Below are positions 11,517 to 22,024 of a stretch of 53,749 nt of DNA, one piece after another. The stretch comes from Mesostigma viride. Its lineage: Eukaryota > Streptophyta > Mesostigmatophyceae > Mesostigmatales > Mesostigmataceae. A program made the position numbers and the translations under genes. The DNA lies in NCBI GenBank assembly GCA_009746045.1, contig RPFO01002187.1, forward strand, positions 1 to 53,749, written 5' to 3'. The stretch's first letter is position 1, and each line of letters starts with the position of its first letter. The notes under the pieces were generated by a model, which was not told the DNA's origin, did not search any database, and saw only the letters and a list, made by a program, of their open reading frames with translations.

Positions 11517-12347
11517 TATGGGTAACGGGTATGGACAGTTAGGATTGTGAGGATCCGACCGACCCCCATGCACAATTTATTACTGCAAGCTGAATTAGTA
11601 AGGGTCCCGGCCCTCATATGAGTTCCGGCCCTCATATAATTCCTTTGATGATCCGGATCAGTCGATTACAGCTTATTTAATTATACAGTGTCGATAGAGA
11701 AACGGGACGGGATAGAGACCGCTAGGAAACTTTCCTCCGAGTCGATCCAGTTTAACACGTATGGCTATCTAAAATAGCGCAGCTTGATGATTGATAATCA
11801 ATGCATGCGAAAGACCTTTAATTAGCTTGCTATGCGTCACAGTGCACGTTCCAGGTCCAGCTTAATAAGAATACTTGTCACACAATACGAGTCAGCTCAA
11901 CCCGGAAACCCGGCCGGTACGTTTCGTGTACATTACAATGCTACCGCACAGATCGATTAAAATACTCCATACAGGAAGACTTATTACACCCAGTAGGCGT
12001 GCATGCGATTCGAATCACACGCGAGCCCACAGGAGAATTACACTCCAGGATTAAGCAGTAGTAAAACATCTGTAGAGCTAGCAACGTGGTAAATTACGTT
12101 ACAACAAGGTCCGGATTGCTGGCATAATTATCTCGTGCCTTGCCTATTAATTAATGAAGTTAATAAAGAAGCCTAGATAGTGGCAGGTTTATATCTCAAC
12201 GTAGCTCCTGTCCAGGAAAAACTGCAAGGCCAAATCTTTGGCCACTACCGATCCGGATCAGGCAGCGCGGGCCGTGGTTCCCACAACCCTGTAACTAGGA
12301 ACTAGAGATAGCTAGCATCATCCATTCCATCCCCGACCATGTTCCCC
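11517..12347. other. No gene; LINE-B 3' UTR scrap at about 12245-12345
   Basis: Low-GC sequence without a supported gene. The segment cacaaccctgtaactaggaa followed by catccattccatcc matches the 3' UTR of the LINE-B copies at 17870-17920 and 18785-18840. It joins the LINE-A reverse transcriptase directly at about 12347. Confidence 0.5.
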
Positions 12348-13980
12348 TCGATCAATCACCTTGTGCTGCATGGTGGACTTCATCAAAGCCTTCGATTTGG
12401 TTTTCTGGGCTGCGCTGTGGGACATCCTCGCTCTGTTCCGGATCCCCCGCCCCCTTATTGCTGCATGTCATCCGCAACCTGTATGAAGTGTCCACCACTT
12501 CGGTGCGCACTTCCTACGGGACCACGCCACCATGTGCCCTTTACAGAAGGGCGGTGTGCACCACGGCCACGTGGCAGGGCTGTGTGCTGTCGCCCTACCT
12601 GTTCATTATTGTGGTCGAATATACGTCATGATTCGGCAGGCGCGCAAGCGGTTTGCCCGCATTGTGGGTAGAGAACCAGGGGTGCAGGTCGACAACCGTT
12701 TCTGGCATGGCGGGGCGGAAACGGAGATTCGGCTGGCGGACATCATCTATGCATGCAGACGACACCACCCTCTTCGAGGGCACTGAGCACGTGCAGACGT
12801 GGCTTGACTGCCTGGCAATCGAGGCCCGTGCAGTGGGGCTTGAGGTCAGCAAGAAGACTGAGGCTCTGGCGATTGGGCTCACTCAGCCACCGCCCGACCT
12901 CTTTCTCCTTGACGGCTTTCGAGTCAGGACTGTATCGGGACCGCGTCAAGTTGCTTGGTACGTAGCTTACTCCCCAGCTGCAAGGCCGATGCAGGACCAG
13001 TGACCGTATCTCCCTCGCCTGGCACGCTTTACGCCAATACCGGCGGGCCCTGTGGCGCAAGCCCTTGGGCAAGATATAGAGAAACAGGCCCTGTTTAATT
13101 AAGGTCCTCAGTGGTCCTCCCTGTTCTTACGTACGGGGCCGAGACGTGGACCCTCACTGCCGACCTTGCCAGAAAGCTGGACGGCGCGGTCACCAACATG
13201 CTGCGATTCATTTTTAGTGTAGGATACGCTGCTCATGTTCGCAGTACGTGAGGACTAATACCTCGGCACGCCATATATCACCAGCATCATTAAGCAGCGG
13301 CGCCTACAGCTACTAGTAGGGCACTTAGCTCGCACCAACCACTGAGGTCACTCCCACCCAAACTGGCAGCTAGGCCGAGACGGTACGGGTTACAGGATGC
13401 TCTGACAGGTCCTTAACGTAGGGTTTTTCCGAGCGTCCGTCACCAGAGTCTTTGTATCATGGCATGCCTCGTATTTCGGACGAGATTAGGCAGCGTAGGA
13501 TAGCATTTGTAGGACACCTTGCTCGCACCAGCCAGGTCGACACCGCCCTTGGTCTGGCCGGCCCCCAACGGCTTGGCCAGCCAGGGCGCCACATTCTGAC
13601 CTGGCCTGGCCCCGAGGGCATTCCCAAAAGGGTAGGGAAACCTGTCACGAACTACATCCAGATGTTGCTGGACGACCTAGTGGTCCCAGCCCAGTTTGAG
13701 CACCGCATCCCCTCTCTCTCCCTTCTTTGGACTGCCATGCAGGACAAGACGCGGTGGAAGAGGATTGTCAAGGCGCACACGCCCGACCCTGTGGGCAAGC
13801 CCCCTCCCCCCAAGCGGAGGCGGCGTTTTGATGAGTAGTGTAGTTAGGATTTTCTAGACTAGATAGCTTAGAGTTAGGGTAGTTCGATTACGCGGCTTCC
13901 TCCACCCCATCCATCATGGAATATGTGCTACATGATCTCCCAACGGAGGCATGTTATAATTTAATTTAATTTAATTTTTT
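12348..13980 (+). mobile_element. LINE-A copy: degenerate reverse transcriptase, C-terminal region, 3' UTR, AT tail
   Basis: Non-LTR retrotransposon, 5' truncated and frameshifted. Motifs in order: VDFIKAFD (RT motif A, about 12372), GCVLSPYLF (motif B, about 12578), HADDTTLF where YADD is expected (motif C, about 12755), TWLDCLAIEARAVGLEVSKK, then YGAETWTLTADLARKLDGAV (about 13135). The last intact frame, 13452-13838, reads ISDEIRQRRIAFVGHLARTS and ends PPPPKRRRRFDE. The 3' UTR has ctcccaacggag and a (TTTAA)n tail at 13953-13980. Architecture and motifs resemble RTE-like elements, but I cannot assign the clade firmly. Tyr-to-His in motif C and the broken frames indicate that it is inactive. 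Confidence 0.8.
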
Positions 13981-13984
13981 AACC

Positions 13985-14453
13985 ATGCACTGAGGTAGAC
14001 ACATCATGTGGCCCCCCCGCGGGACTGCGCCCAGCTCAGCCTGGCCGGCACGTACCTCCTTACGAGGGCCGGGCCTTGCAATGCTAGACGCCGCAAGGCC
14101 CACCACGCCGGCCTTCAAAGAACAGCTAGTACATAGAGGACATGCATGGGGGGGCTAGGCCTCTCCGTGATTTGGAACAAGATGATGATGGACAAGGCCA
14201 AGTGGGCCCAGGTCATAGAGGACAACGAACCCCCATCCCGTGGGGAAGCGCCCGCGTGTTTGCAAACGCGGGAAGCACGCTAGACTAGTCCGGCCCTAGG
14301 GTAGAGAGCTCAGAATAATAGAGTTGGCTTGATGTTGTAGATAGATTAGACCGGTAGGATTGTGTGTCCCCACCCATCCATCCATCGGGGTGAATGCTCC
14401 GTTACTCCCCAACGGAAGCACGAGTTTAATTAATTAATTAATTAATTAATTAA
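13985..14453 (+). mobile_element. LINE 3' fragment with (TTAA)n tail
   Basis: Contains LGLSVIWNKMMMDKAKWAQV at about 14160-14215, which resembles the C-terminal GLSVIWRQMVRKDRWQVV of the LINE-B copies. A 3' UTR follows with ccgttactccccaacgg (a hairpin), then seven TTAA-type repeats at 14424-14453. The same terminus occurs in the 234-bp insert at 22245-22478. It is 5' truncated. Confidence 0.6.
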
Positions 14454-16158
14454 CCCCTAAATGGTAGCAACTCAGTCCTAAAAATCGGACTGAGTTGCAC
14501 ATCTTTGCACATATGTTTCTCCATGGCCTAAAAACAATTTCTGGCTACCCCTTGGTACCAAGCATGCATTTATGTTGAATTTCTTTGGGGACATGCCACT
14601 GGTCCCATATCTTTGACTTTAGGGTGCTATAAATAGCACCAACCCCAGGGGGGTACGGAAAAATGGGGTTTGAGACATACATCATGCAATATGGACCACT
14701 TATACAAATATATAGGCCCTGGAATTTCAAAGGCAGTTAGTTTATATCACAGGCATGCCATCAATGCATTCACAACATGACATGCTACAGAACTGCACAA
14801 GCTAGCTAGCAAAAATCCCAAAATAGCTCAGTCCTAAAAATAGGACTAAGTTTTTTTAGGGTGGTTGGCTAGCACTACCGTTGTGGTTTCCTATCCCAAT
14901 GTGGCATAAAACATCATAGCTGGCCACACATGCATCCTCCAACACATTTCCAGCATATAAAACAGCAGCTCATGCTATATAATACTGTAAATCTAGTGCC
15001 ATTGGGCAGAAAGCACGCGTAGAAGGCACATGCAAGGAGCTTATTACCAACGTACCCTATACGCTACAAACAACTTCAAAATACAAGGAAAAAGGAAAGA
15101 AACAAAATAAGCAACTTGCTGATGCTTCAATGCAAGCAGATCCCAGGCATCTCTATGTCTCTAACACACAGCAAACACACAAAAAGAAGGCGGGCTTGGC
15201 CAGCATGCATGCCTAGAACTGGGCAGAAAAACACTCGCCCTGAGTTGTTTAAGCAACGGAAAGCATCGTATCATCACACTGAACATGATTACAAACGATA
15301 TCTGTCGTTATACCGACATTCATGTTGTAGCATACGCTAAAAGCAGTCAAAACTCGTCCAAAATCTGGCCGAGGTAACATTACTACCCAACCATCACAAG
15401 CCTACGCACAGAAGCAATAAAACAACAAAAAGACGGTCATAAAGCTTCAATTACAGCCCCGAGACTGGTATCGAAACAATATATGACACATGCGCGGTCA
15501 CTGAGACATGATAAAAGGCTAAAACGAACCTGGTCGAAACCGCAGATTACCTTGTTTGCAGGAGCTAGCACGCCCACCCGACGAACGTAGCCGCAAGCAT
15601 GTCCTGGCCGCCATTGATGGTCAACTGTGATAGGAACGACGTAAATAACTCACCCATGCGCAAAAATCCGAACATTTTCTGCCGAGCAACAGGTACAGCT
15701 TGCACTGTCATCGCCTGGCCGCTCACGCGATTTGCTGCGCCGCCACATAACCTCGAGACATATCTAGGCATTTGTAAATGTTGCACGGCTGCGCATATAG
15801 CATTTAAAAGACCTAGGGATGATGACTACAAAGTTTCAGTCGAATACGTCAAGCCATGCTCTCGCCCCAGTCAGTGGTTTGTGCCACCATAGCCGCGGAC
15901 GTGAATAATTTTTATTCACGTCGTCCTCGTTTGGCCATGGTACCCCCCTACTTTCCTTGACTGTAGGTCCCTGTCCAGGTGTCCAAAAGTAGTAAACCAG
16001 GGGTGTACGTGAAAGTACAAATCTAGATCTCGAATCTGGTCCAAACAGAATATTCAAAAGTTTGCTAGAATTATAGCTAGTTCTGCCACAAACTCGGTCC
16101 GATTTTTAGGACTGAGAAAAACTCAGTCCTTCAAATCGGACTGAGTACCATTTAAGGG
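14454..16158. mobile_element. piggyBac-type non-autonomous transposon, TTAA target duplication
   Basis: The 1705-bp element is flanked by TTAA at 14450-14453 and 16159-16162. Its left end begins CCCCTAAATGGTA and its right end, read inward, begins CCCTTAAATGGTA. TTAA duplication with C-rich ends is the signature of the piggyBac superfamily. Both ends carry hairpins built on actcagtcc ... ggactgagt, repeated again near 14826. I see no transposase frame, so it is presumably mobilised in trans or dead. It landed in the (TTAA)n tail of the LINE fragment to its left. Confidence 0.7.
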
Positions 16159-16162
16159 TTAA

Positions 16163-16420
16163 TGTTCCCCTCCCACTGAGGACATATGCTCACGTGACGC
16201 AGTCACGTGCCTATTAATTAATTATATTTCGCCTCGATCCCACATTCTTAGGCACTGGCGCCTACTTAAGCCTTGCCAGGCACCTGGCCCGCACAGAGCA
16301 GGTGCACACGTACTGTCAGATAGACTAGCTAGCCGCAGCACCAATCCCTCACAAACAGGGCGCTTCGTCGTCACGTGGCACGCCCCTCAGTGGCCACGCG
16401 TGGAAATGCCGGGTCATGAT
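16163..16420 (+). mobile_element. LINE-B scraps: one 3' terminus, then a decayed C-terminal piece
   Basis: 16163-16215 holds the LINE-B 3' end (cccactgagg, the hairpin CACGTGACGCAGTCACGTG, then a ttaatta tail). Right after it, 16225-16345 (ttaggcactggcgcctac, caggcacctggcccgcacag) matches the C-terminal coding region of the LINE-B copy at 17490-17570 in decayed form. Confidence 0.6.
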
Positions 16421-16539
16421 TGGACCCTCCTGTACTCATGCCATGTATCTTAATTCTAATGAATAAGCATTTGGTGTAGGTCTGAGTAGCGTAAAAAATC
16501 CTTCGGTTTATGGGCTTTCCCACACCTGGGTGATCGATC

Positions 16540-18200
16540 GAGTCCCATCAATGCAGATGGGTTTCCGTCGTGGTTGTAACACTGTCATGGCTGTGATTTG
16601 TGGCGCGCCGGTTGGTGGAGGAGGTGCGTCGCATTTGCCCTGATGGCCCTGATGGCCGACTACATTTCGCCGCCTAGGACACCTTTTTTAGCGGGGAATG
16701 TGGGTCGGTCAAGTAGGGGAAAACGGTGGCAGGTCTCCGAGCGTCAGATACTTGGAAATTTCGTTACGTTCGTATCGAGAGTAGATTTCTGACAATTTTC
16801 CTCGTTCGGACAGAGCCACAGTGAATATCAGCATCCGTCCAGTACCAAAGCATGGACCTAGCAGAAATTCCGTCAGACATCTCGGAAGTAGCAATTTTTA
16901 GTATCGAGCGCACTTGCGCTAGTGTTCAGTACGAATTCGGCCTCCGTCAGGTCAGCAAGCGGCGTGGGAATATACTGAACTGAACAAAACGGTGGACTGT
17001 ACTAAGAAATTCGTACTCAAATTTCGTCATCGGAATCGGAGGGAAATCTTCGACCAAGGACTAGAGATTTCATCAAATTTTCAGAACTGGCCAATTGATG
17101 CCAAATGGCGCGATTCTAGATAACAAGTGTTGCTTTACTGGTATCCGACGGTGCCGAACTTCGAAATTGAATTTGTAACCCCCGCCGTATTGACGGAACC
17201 ACATTCTCGCATAAATTGGGTTTCCGCGGTGGCGAAATGTAGTTTTCTGCTTGTCACTTCATTTTTGTTGACTGTATATATCAAGGCAAGCGTGACCTCG
17301 ATCTTCAAGGTCGTCATTCCGACGATCCTGACCTACGGCGCCGAGACCTGGACACTGACGCAGGAGCTGGAGCATGCAACGACTCGCCGGCAACGTCACC
17401 AAGATGCTGCGCAAGGCCCCCCATCCCCTTTGGTTTGCACATTAGTAATGAGAATTTGTACGCTGATTTGCCCTATGTTTCCCACATTATTAGGCACAGG
17501 CGCCTGGGCCTAGCCGGGCACCTGGCCCCGGCGCACAGATCAGGTAGACACATCAGATCGACTAGCTGGCACCAAGCCCGCCCCGCAGCCTGGGCGATAT
17601 GTCCTCACCTGGCGTGCCCCAGGCCGCGCCCGCCAGGGCCGCCCGTGGATTTTTCGTGATAGACTCGGCATGGACATGTGCTACACTAGACGTGACGGGC
17701 TCACACCCGGGCAGCCTCCCGGTTTGTCTGTAATATGGAGGCAGATGGTACGCAAGGATAGCTATAGATGGCAAGTAGTGATGAAGGAGTCAGGAGACCA
17801 CCCCCAAGTCTGTGGGGGCTCCGCGTGTGACCGCGTATGGCATTCATAGCGATTCGGGCCGCGCGGTGCCCACAACCCTGTTGACTAGGACCTAGATATA
17901 GCTTACACCATCCATTCCATCCCATGTTCCCCTCCCACTGAGGACTTATGCTCACGTGACACAGTCACATGTCTATTAATTAATTAATTAATATCAAGGC
18001 TTTCGACACGGTCCTCTGGGAGGCTCTTTGGGCCATCCTTAGTAGCTCTGGACCGAGTGCCCCCAGCGTTTATTGCTGCCATTCGCCCGATTACCGGCGG
18101 CGGCTGTATGAGGGCTCACAGGCAGTAGTGCGGACTGCGGAGGGCACCACCCCACCAATGATTCCCCCTTCATATCACGGGGTGTGGAAAGGTTGTACTT
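16540..18200 (+). pseudogene. LINE-C reverse transcriptase relic, split by insertions
   Basis: Scattered RT motifs lie in one orientation: QMGFRRGCNT then RRLVEEVRRICPDG (16555-16650), FIFVD near 17258-17275, IKAFDTVLWEALWAILS (motif A, 17993-18045), and GVWKGCTCP where GVRQGCxLSP is expected (motif B, about 18180-18200). The copy is interrupted by LINE-B at 17288-17990 and broken at 18206 by the tail of a minus-strand LINE-A. The stretch 16680-17255 between the first motifs has different, AT-richer composition and remains unexplained. It is non-functional. Confidence 0.55.
17288..17990 (+). mobile_element. LINE-B insertion, 5' truncated, 10-bp TSD
   Basis: Flanked by atatcaaggc at 17278-17287 and 17991-18000. 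It encodes decayed pieces of the post-RT region (IPTILTYGAETWTLTQELE, ISNENLYADLPYVSHIIRH) and a C-terminal region. The 3' UTR ends in cacgtgacacagtcacatg and a TTAA-type tail. Truncation, tail and target duplication are the hallmarks of target-primed reverse transcription. It sits inside RT motif A of LINE-C. Confidence 0.8.
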
Positions 18201-18462
18201 GTCCTGTCCCCATTAAAATTAAAATTAAATTATAACATGCCTCCGTTGGGAGATCATGTAGCACATATTCTTTGATGGATGGGTGGCCGGGTGGACAAAG
18301 CCGCGGAATGGAACTAACCTAACTCTAAGCTTTCTAGTCTAGAAAATCCTATTAACTACACTACTCAGCAAAACGCCCCTTCCTCTTGGGGGGAGGTGGC
18401 TTGCCCACAGGGGCTGGCGTGTGGGCCTGGACAATCTTCTGCCACCTCAGATTCTTGTTCTG

Positions 18463-18911
18463 TATGTGTGGTAGATACATCAGATCCGGACTAGCTGGCA
18501 CCAAGCCCGCCCAGCCTGGGCGATATGTCCTCACCTGGCGTGCCCCCGGCCGCGCGCGGCAGGGCCGCCACCCGTGGACTTTTCGTGATAGGCTCGGCAT
18601 GGACATGTGCTACACTAGACGTGACGGGCTCACACCCGGGCAGCCTCCCGGTTTGTCTGTAATATGGAGGCAGATGGTGCGCAAGGATAGATGGCAAGTA
18701 GTGCATGATGAAGGAGACCACCCCCAAGCCTGTGGGGGCTCCGCGCGTGTGACCAAGTATGGCATTCATAGCGATTCGGGCCGCGGTGCCCACACCCCTG
18801 TAACTAGGACCTAGATAGCTTACACCATCCATTCCATCCCATGTTCCCCTCCCACTGAGGACGTATGCTCACGTGCATGACGCAGTCACGTGTCTATTAA
18901 TTAATTAATTA
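18463..18911 (+). mobile_element. LINE-B insertion in LINE-A, 12-bp TSD
   Basis: Flanked by attcttgttctg at 18451-18462 and 18912-18923. The body starts within the C-terminal coding region (RYVLTWRAPGRARQGRHPWT) and carries the complete 3' UTR, the hairpin variant cacgtgcatgacgcagtcac, and a TTAA-type tail. The host sequence closes cleanly across the site when compared with 13735-13760. Confidence 0.85.
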
Positions 18912-19599
18912 ATTCTTGTTCTGCATGGACTGGCAGTCCAAATTAAGAAGGGAGAGGGAGTGGATGCGGTCTTCAAACTGAGCTGGGACCACTATAGGTC
19001 GGCCAGCAACATTTGGGTGTAGTTCATGGCAGGTTCGCCTACTAGCTTCCTAGGAATGTCCTTGGGGCCAGGCCATCTAGGTCAAGATTATCTTGACCAT
19101 ATTATGCCGCCCTGGTTGGCCATATGCAAGCCGCGGGGGGCCGGCCAGCAGAGTTAAATAGTACGGCGTATAATACGATTCGTACGCGTATTATACGTAT
19201 AATACGTAGCTTTTCTGTACGAAATATGTGGTTTTCGTACGGTGCATGGTTCTGTACGACCGCCTACAATACGCGTATTTGGCACGTACGACAGGCGTAC
19301 GAGACAATTTCCCGCGTTTGCGGGGGGGCCTGGGAGGCTGCGGCTCGGTCTTTTTGCTTACTTCTAGTATCTATGCGTACAATTGCAAGGTTACCGGGCG
19401 ACGTGGTTGCTCGGAATGCTGCCAAGCTAGCCGGAAAACACAGAGACGAGGGCAATACAGGCTGTACCTAATAAATGTACACAGGCCTGTATACCTCGGC
19501 ATTGTTGGTGCTATAGCAATTCGACAGGCCGGAACGTCTTCAGCAGCCAGAAGACGATCGACATTGACGATGCTGATGATGGCCCCGTTGGTGATGACG

Positions 19600-20110
19600 A
19601 GGATGAGTGAGATGTCTGTGCAACATGCAGGAAACTCTTTGGACCGGCCTTTATATCAAAGGATGAACTTATCAAGAATGGGCACGCCCCGACAGGGTAT
19701 TACGCTATGGTATCAGTGCCTGACATGCAGGGCGGCCTTCAAGGGCCGCACTGCCACGCGGGCAAAGGCTCACAACATGGGTGGCCAATATGCAAGGTTC
19801 CCTCAATGGGGTGAGCAAATGCACGAATGATTCCGCCAAAGGCGTTTCGCGTCAGGCTGCTCACCAGGAGGAGGCGGAGAAGGAGGCCAAGAAGCGGCGA
19901 CGGCAGGATGCAGACCGAGTAGAGATGGCGGCCGAGGTCCGGAACCTGCGTAGGGAAGGTCTGATGAATGAGGAGCCAGACATTGAGGAGAGTGATGCAC
20001 GAACATGGAAATCTGCCCGCGCTAGCACTAGCAACGCCGGAGCTGGGTCCAGCGCATCGCAGAGCAAGGGGCGTTCTGATATAATGGAACTCAGCCTACC
20101 GCGGTCGTGA
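19600..20110 (+). pseudogene. hAT transposase N-terminus (BED-like zinc finger, coiled coil), frameshifted
   Basis: The segment at about 19711-19770 reads WYQCLTCRAAFKGRTATRAK followed by AH, a CxxC...F...H pattern as in BED fingers. The frame changes near 19780, and the continuation reads GVSKCTND and then a charged helix (HQEEAEKEAKKRRRQDADRV) and an acidic/Ser linker, ending near 20110. Finger followed by charged linker is the usual start of hAT transposases. The catalytic part is absent. Only the pattern supports the family call. Confidence 0.5.
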
Positions 20111-20179
20111 CAATTCCAAGCAGCAGCTTGATGAGGAGCATGTGACATCACTGACCTACGTGTCGTATCATTGGCCATG

Positions 20180-20225
20180 AATTAATTAATTAATTAATTA
20201 ATTAACACGGAACAGCGTTGTTTTG
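20180..20225 (-). mobile_element. 46-bp micro-insertion with (TTAA)n tail and 12-bp TSD
   Basis: Flanked by tcattggccatg at 20168-20179 and 20226-20237. The insert is 26 nt of AATT repeats plus 20 nt of unique sequence. In minus orientation it is a 20-nt body followed by the tail, i.e. an extremely 5'-truncated non-LTR insertion inside the hAT element. Confidence 0.75.
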
Positions 20226-21369
20226 TCATTGGCCATGGATGGAGTCATGTGCAGTTTTTCAAATGGGATGACAATCAAACCCAGCAACCATCCTAATTTG
20301 TTTTTTATATTATTGCTCAGCATCAGTTGATATTTGTGTTGTAAGGGCCATCATACCATGTTTACCTTTCACCTTTGATTGTTGAACATTAGGGTAAATG
20401 AAGGTTTATTCAGCAAGCATGATGACGACGGTGGCTTATGTTCAGTTGATGCCGGCCACGCCGTGTTGGAATAATTACATGTGGAAACACATGTATTTTG
20501 TCATGTTTGAAGTGGTACATGCTCAGATATTCTCCAAAAAACACAGAAAAACAAGCCATTTAGCATTTTACCGTACTAAAGCGTATTATACTGATAGTAC
20601 ACCCCGGGACCGTATTTTACCGTACTACGTACTATTTAACTCTGCCGGCCAGACCAACCAAGGGCGGTGTCGACCTTGCTGGTGCGAGCAAGATGTCCTA
20701 CAAATGCTAGATCCTACGCTGCCTAATCTCGTCCGAAATGGCAAGGCATACCCAGCTGATACAAAGACTCTAATGACCTATGCTTGTAAAACCCTATCTA
20801 TATACATTCAGCAGGACCTGTCGGAGCATCCTGTAAACCGTGCCGTCTAGCTTAGCCGCCAGTGTGTCCGTGAGTGTCCACGCCTCGGCGCCATACGTAA
20901 GCACCGTGAGGACGAGGACCTAATGAAGAGCATGCGCTTGCAGTGCTCCGGCCCAGGCCCTTCGAGCGCCAGTAGGTGTTGAGCGAATGGAGCCTGGCCC
21001 AGCAGGCCAGGCCGATGCGGATGTCCCGGCACATCGTCGGCCGTGTCGGGGAGCATGCTCCCTATAACAGTTTGAAGCGATCACGGAACGGGACCTCCGT
21101 CCCGTCCTGCAGTCGCGGCAGCGGTGGGCGACTGGAGGCCGCAATCACCATCGCCTCAGTTTTGACACTACGTAATCTCCAACCCCACCGCCCTCGCCTC
21201 CAAGCCCAGACAGTCCAGCCAGGTCTGAATGTGCTCGGGGCGCGCGATGAGGGTGGTGTCGTCCGCATAAATCAGGTCGGCCAGGCGGTAGCCAGCGCCA
21301 ACCCCGCCGTGCTCTCGATCCCTCGTTATAACTCAAGTTAAGGATGTCCAAGCCGGGCTCTGAACCCTG

Positions 21370-21840
21370 CACAACTCCAAATACCCTCAACCCAAGCTGG
21401 TGCCAGAAATATCTTCACTTCAAGGGCTTTCAGAATATATGCTATAATAACATCTTGAGTCCAGCAAGTATTTTGGAAGATATTAGCTGTCAAAGTTGTC
21501 TAAAAGACGATCTTTTTCAGGCAAGAAAAAGTGAACCTACCCCTATACACGGCAGGGTTAAACATGATTTTAATGATTGGATAATTTCAATTGATAGTCC
21601 AGGGGTCCCCAACCATGCAAGGGGGGTGCACCGGTCAGAAATGCATTCTGACCATGGCACCACGTTCATATGTATTGACACATGGGTATGCGTCATGCAA
21701 TACGAGCTTGTACTAAACAGGTATTTATGGCATGCAACACAAATATGCAGTATAACAAGCTACAAAAGACAGCCAAAAGAGCTGGAATACAAACACGTTG
21801 CCTACCTGCATGCTAACGGAATGATATACTCCAATTAAGA
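21370..21840. repeat. Dispersed repeat, copy 2
   Basis: 21375-21545 matches the reverse complement of 1-185. The stretch is open on plus for 164 codons, but with no recognisable domain. It could be the edge of an unidentified transposon. The rest up to 22020 is unassigned. Confidence 0.5.
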
Positions 21841-22024
21841 CATGCCACAAACTGGGCACTTTCAGGGCTAATACCACCCTCTACAGCAGGTATATGGAAT
21901 TAGCTTGCTGAACGGTGCACTAATAAACTCGTGAAATGTAATGGGTGGAAGACCGGTATTCCGCTGCAAACAACACGCAAAAACGTGGCCGTACCTGGCT
22001 CGATCACGACCTTTCCGGATTCTG

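Larger units (their letters stand above)
19149..20644 (+). mobile_element. hAT-superfamily transposon, 1496 bp, 8-bp TSD
   Basis: Perfect 8-bp target duplication ccggccag at 19141-19148 and 20645-20652. Terminal inverted repeats are CAGAGTTAAATAGTACG on both ends. An 8-bp duplication with CA..TG-ended TIRs is diagnostic of hAT. The subterminal regions are crowded with gtacg, cgtac and cgtattat motifs, typical of transposase binding zones. Internal coding is limited to a decayed N-terminal zinc-finger segment; no catalytic (DDE/RNase H) region remains, so this is an internally deleted copy. The empty site is visible in the LINE-A copy near 13556-13566 (ggccggccccc versus its complement here). 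Confidence 0.85.
18206..21390 (-). mobile_element. LINE-A copy (minus), interrupted by LINE-B and by a hAT element
   Basis: Read on minus: near 21280-21100, IYADDTTLIARPEHIQTWLD, GLEARAVGLE and KTEAMVIAASSRPPLPRLQD; then decayed post-RT sequence to 20653; then, after the hAT element, 19148-18924; then, after LINE-B, 18462-18206 with GKPPPPKRKGRFAE, the 3' UTR and an (AATTT)n-type tail at 18206-18230. Each piece aligns with the plus-strand copy at 12770-13980 in order, which confirms that both gaps are insertions. The 5' end is not sharply defined. Confidence 0.8.
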
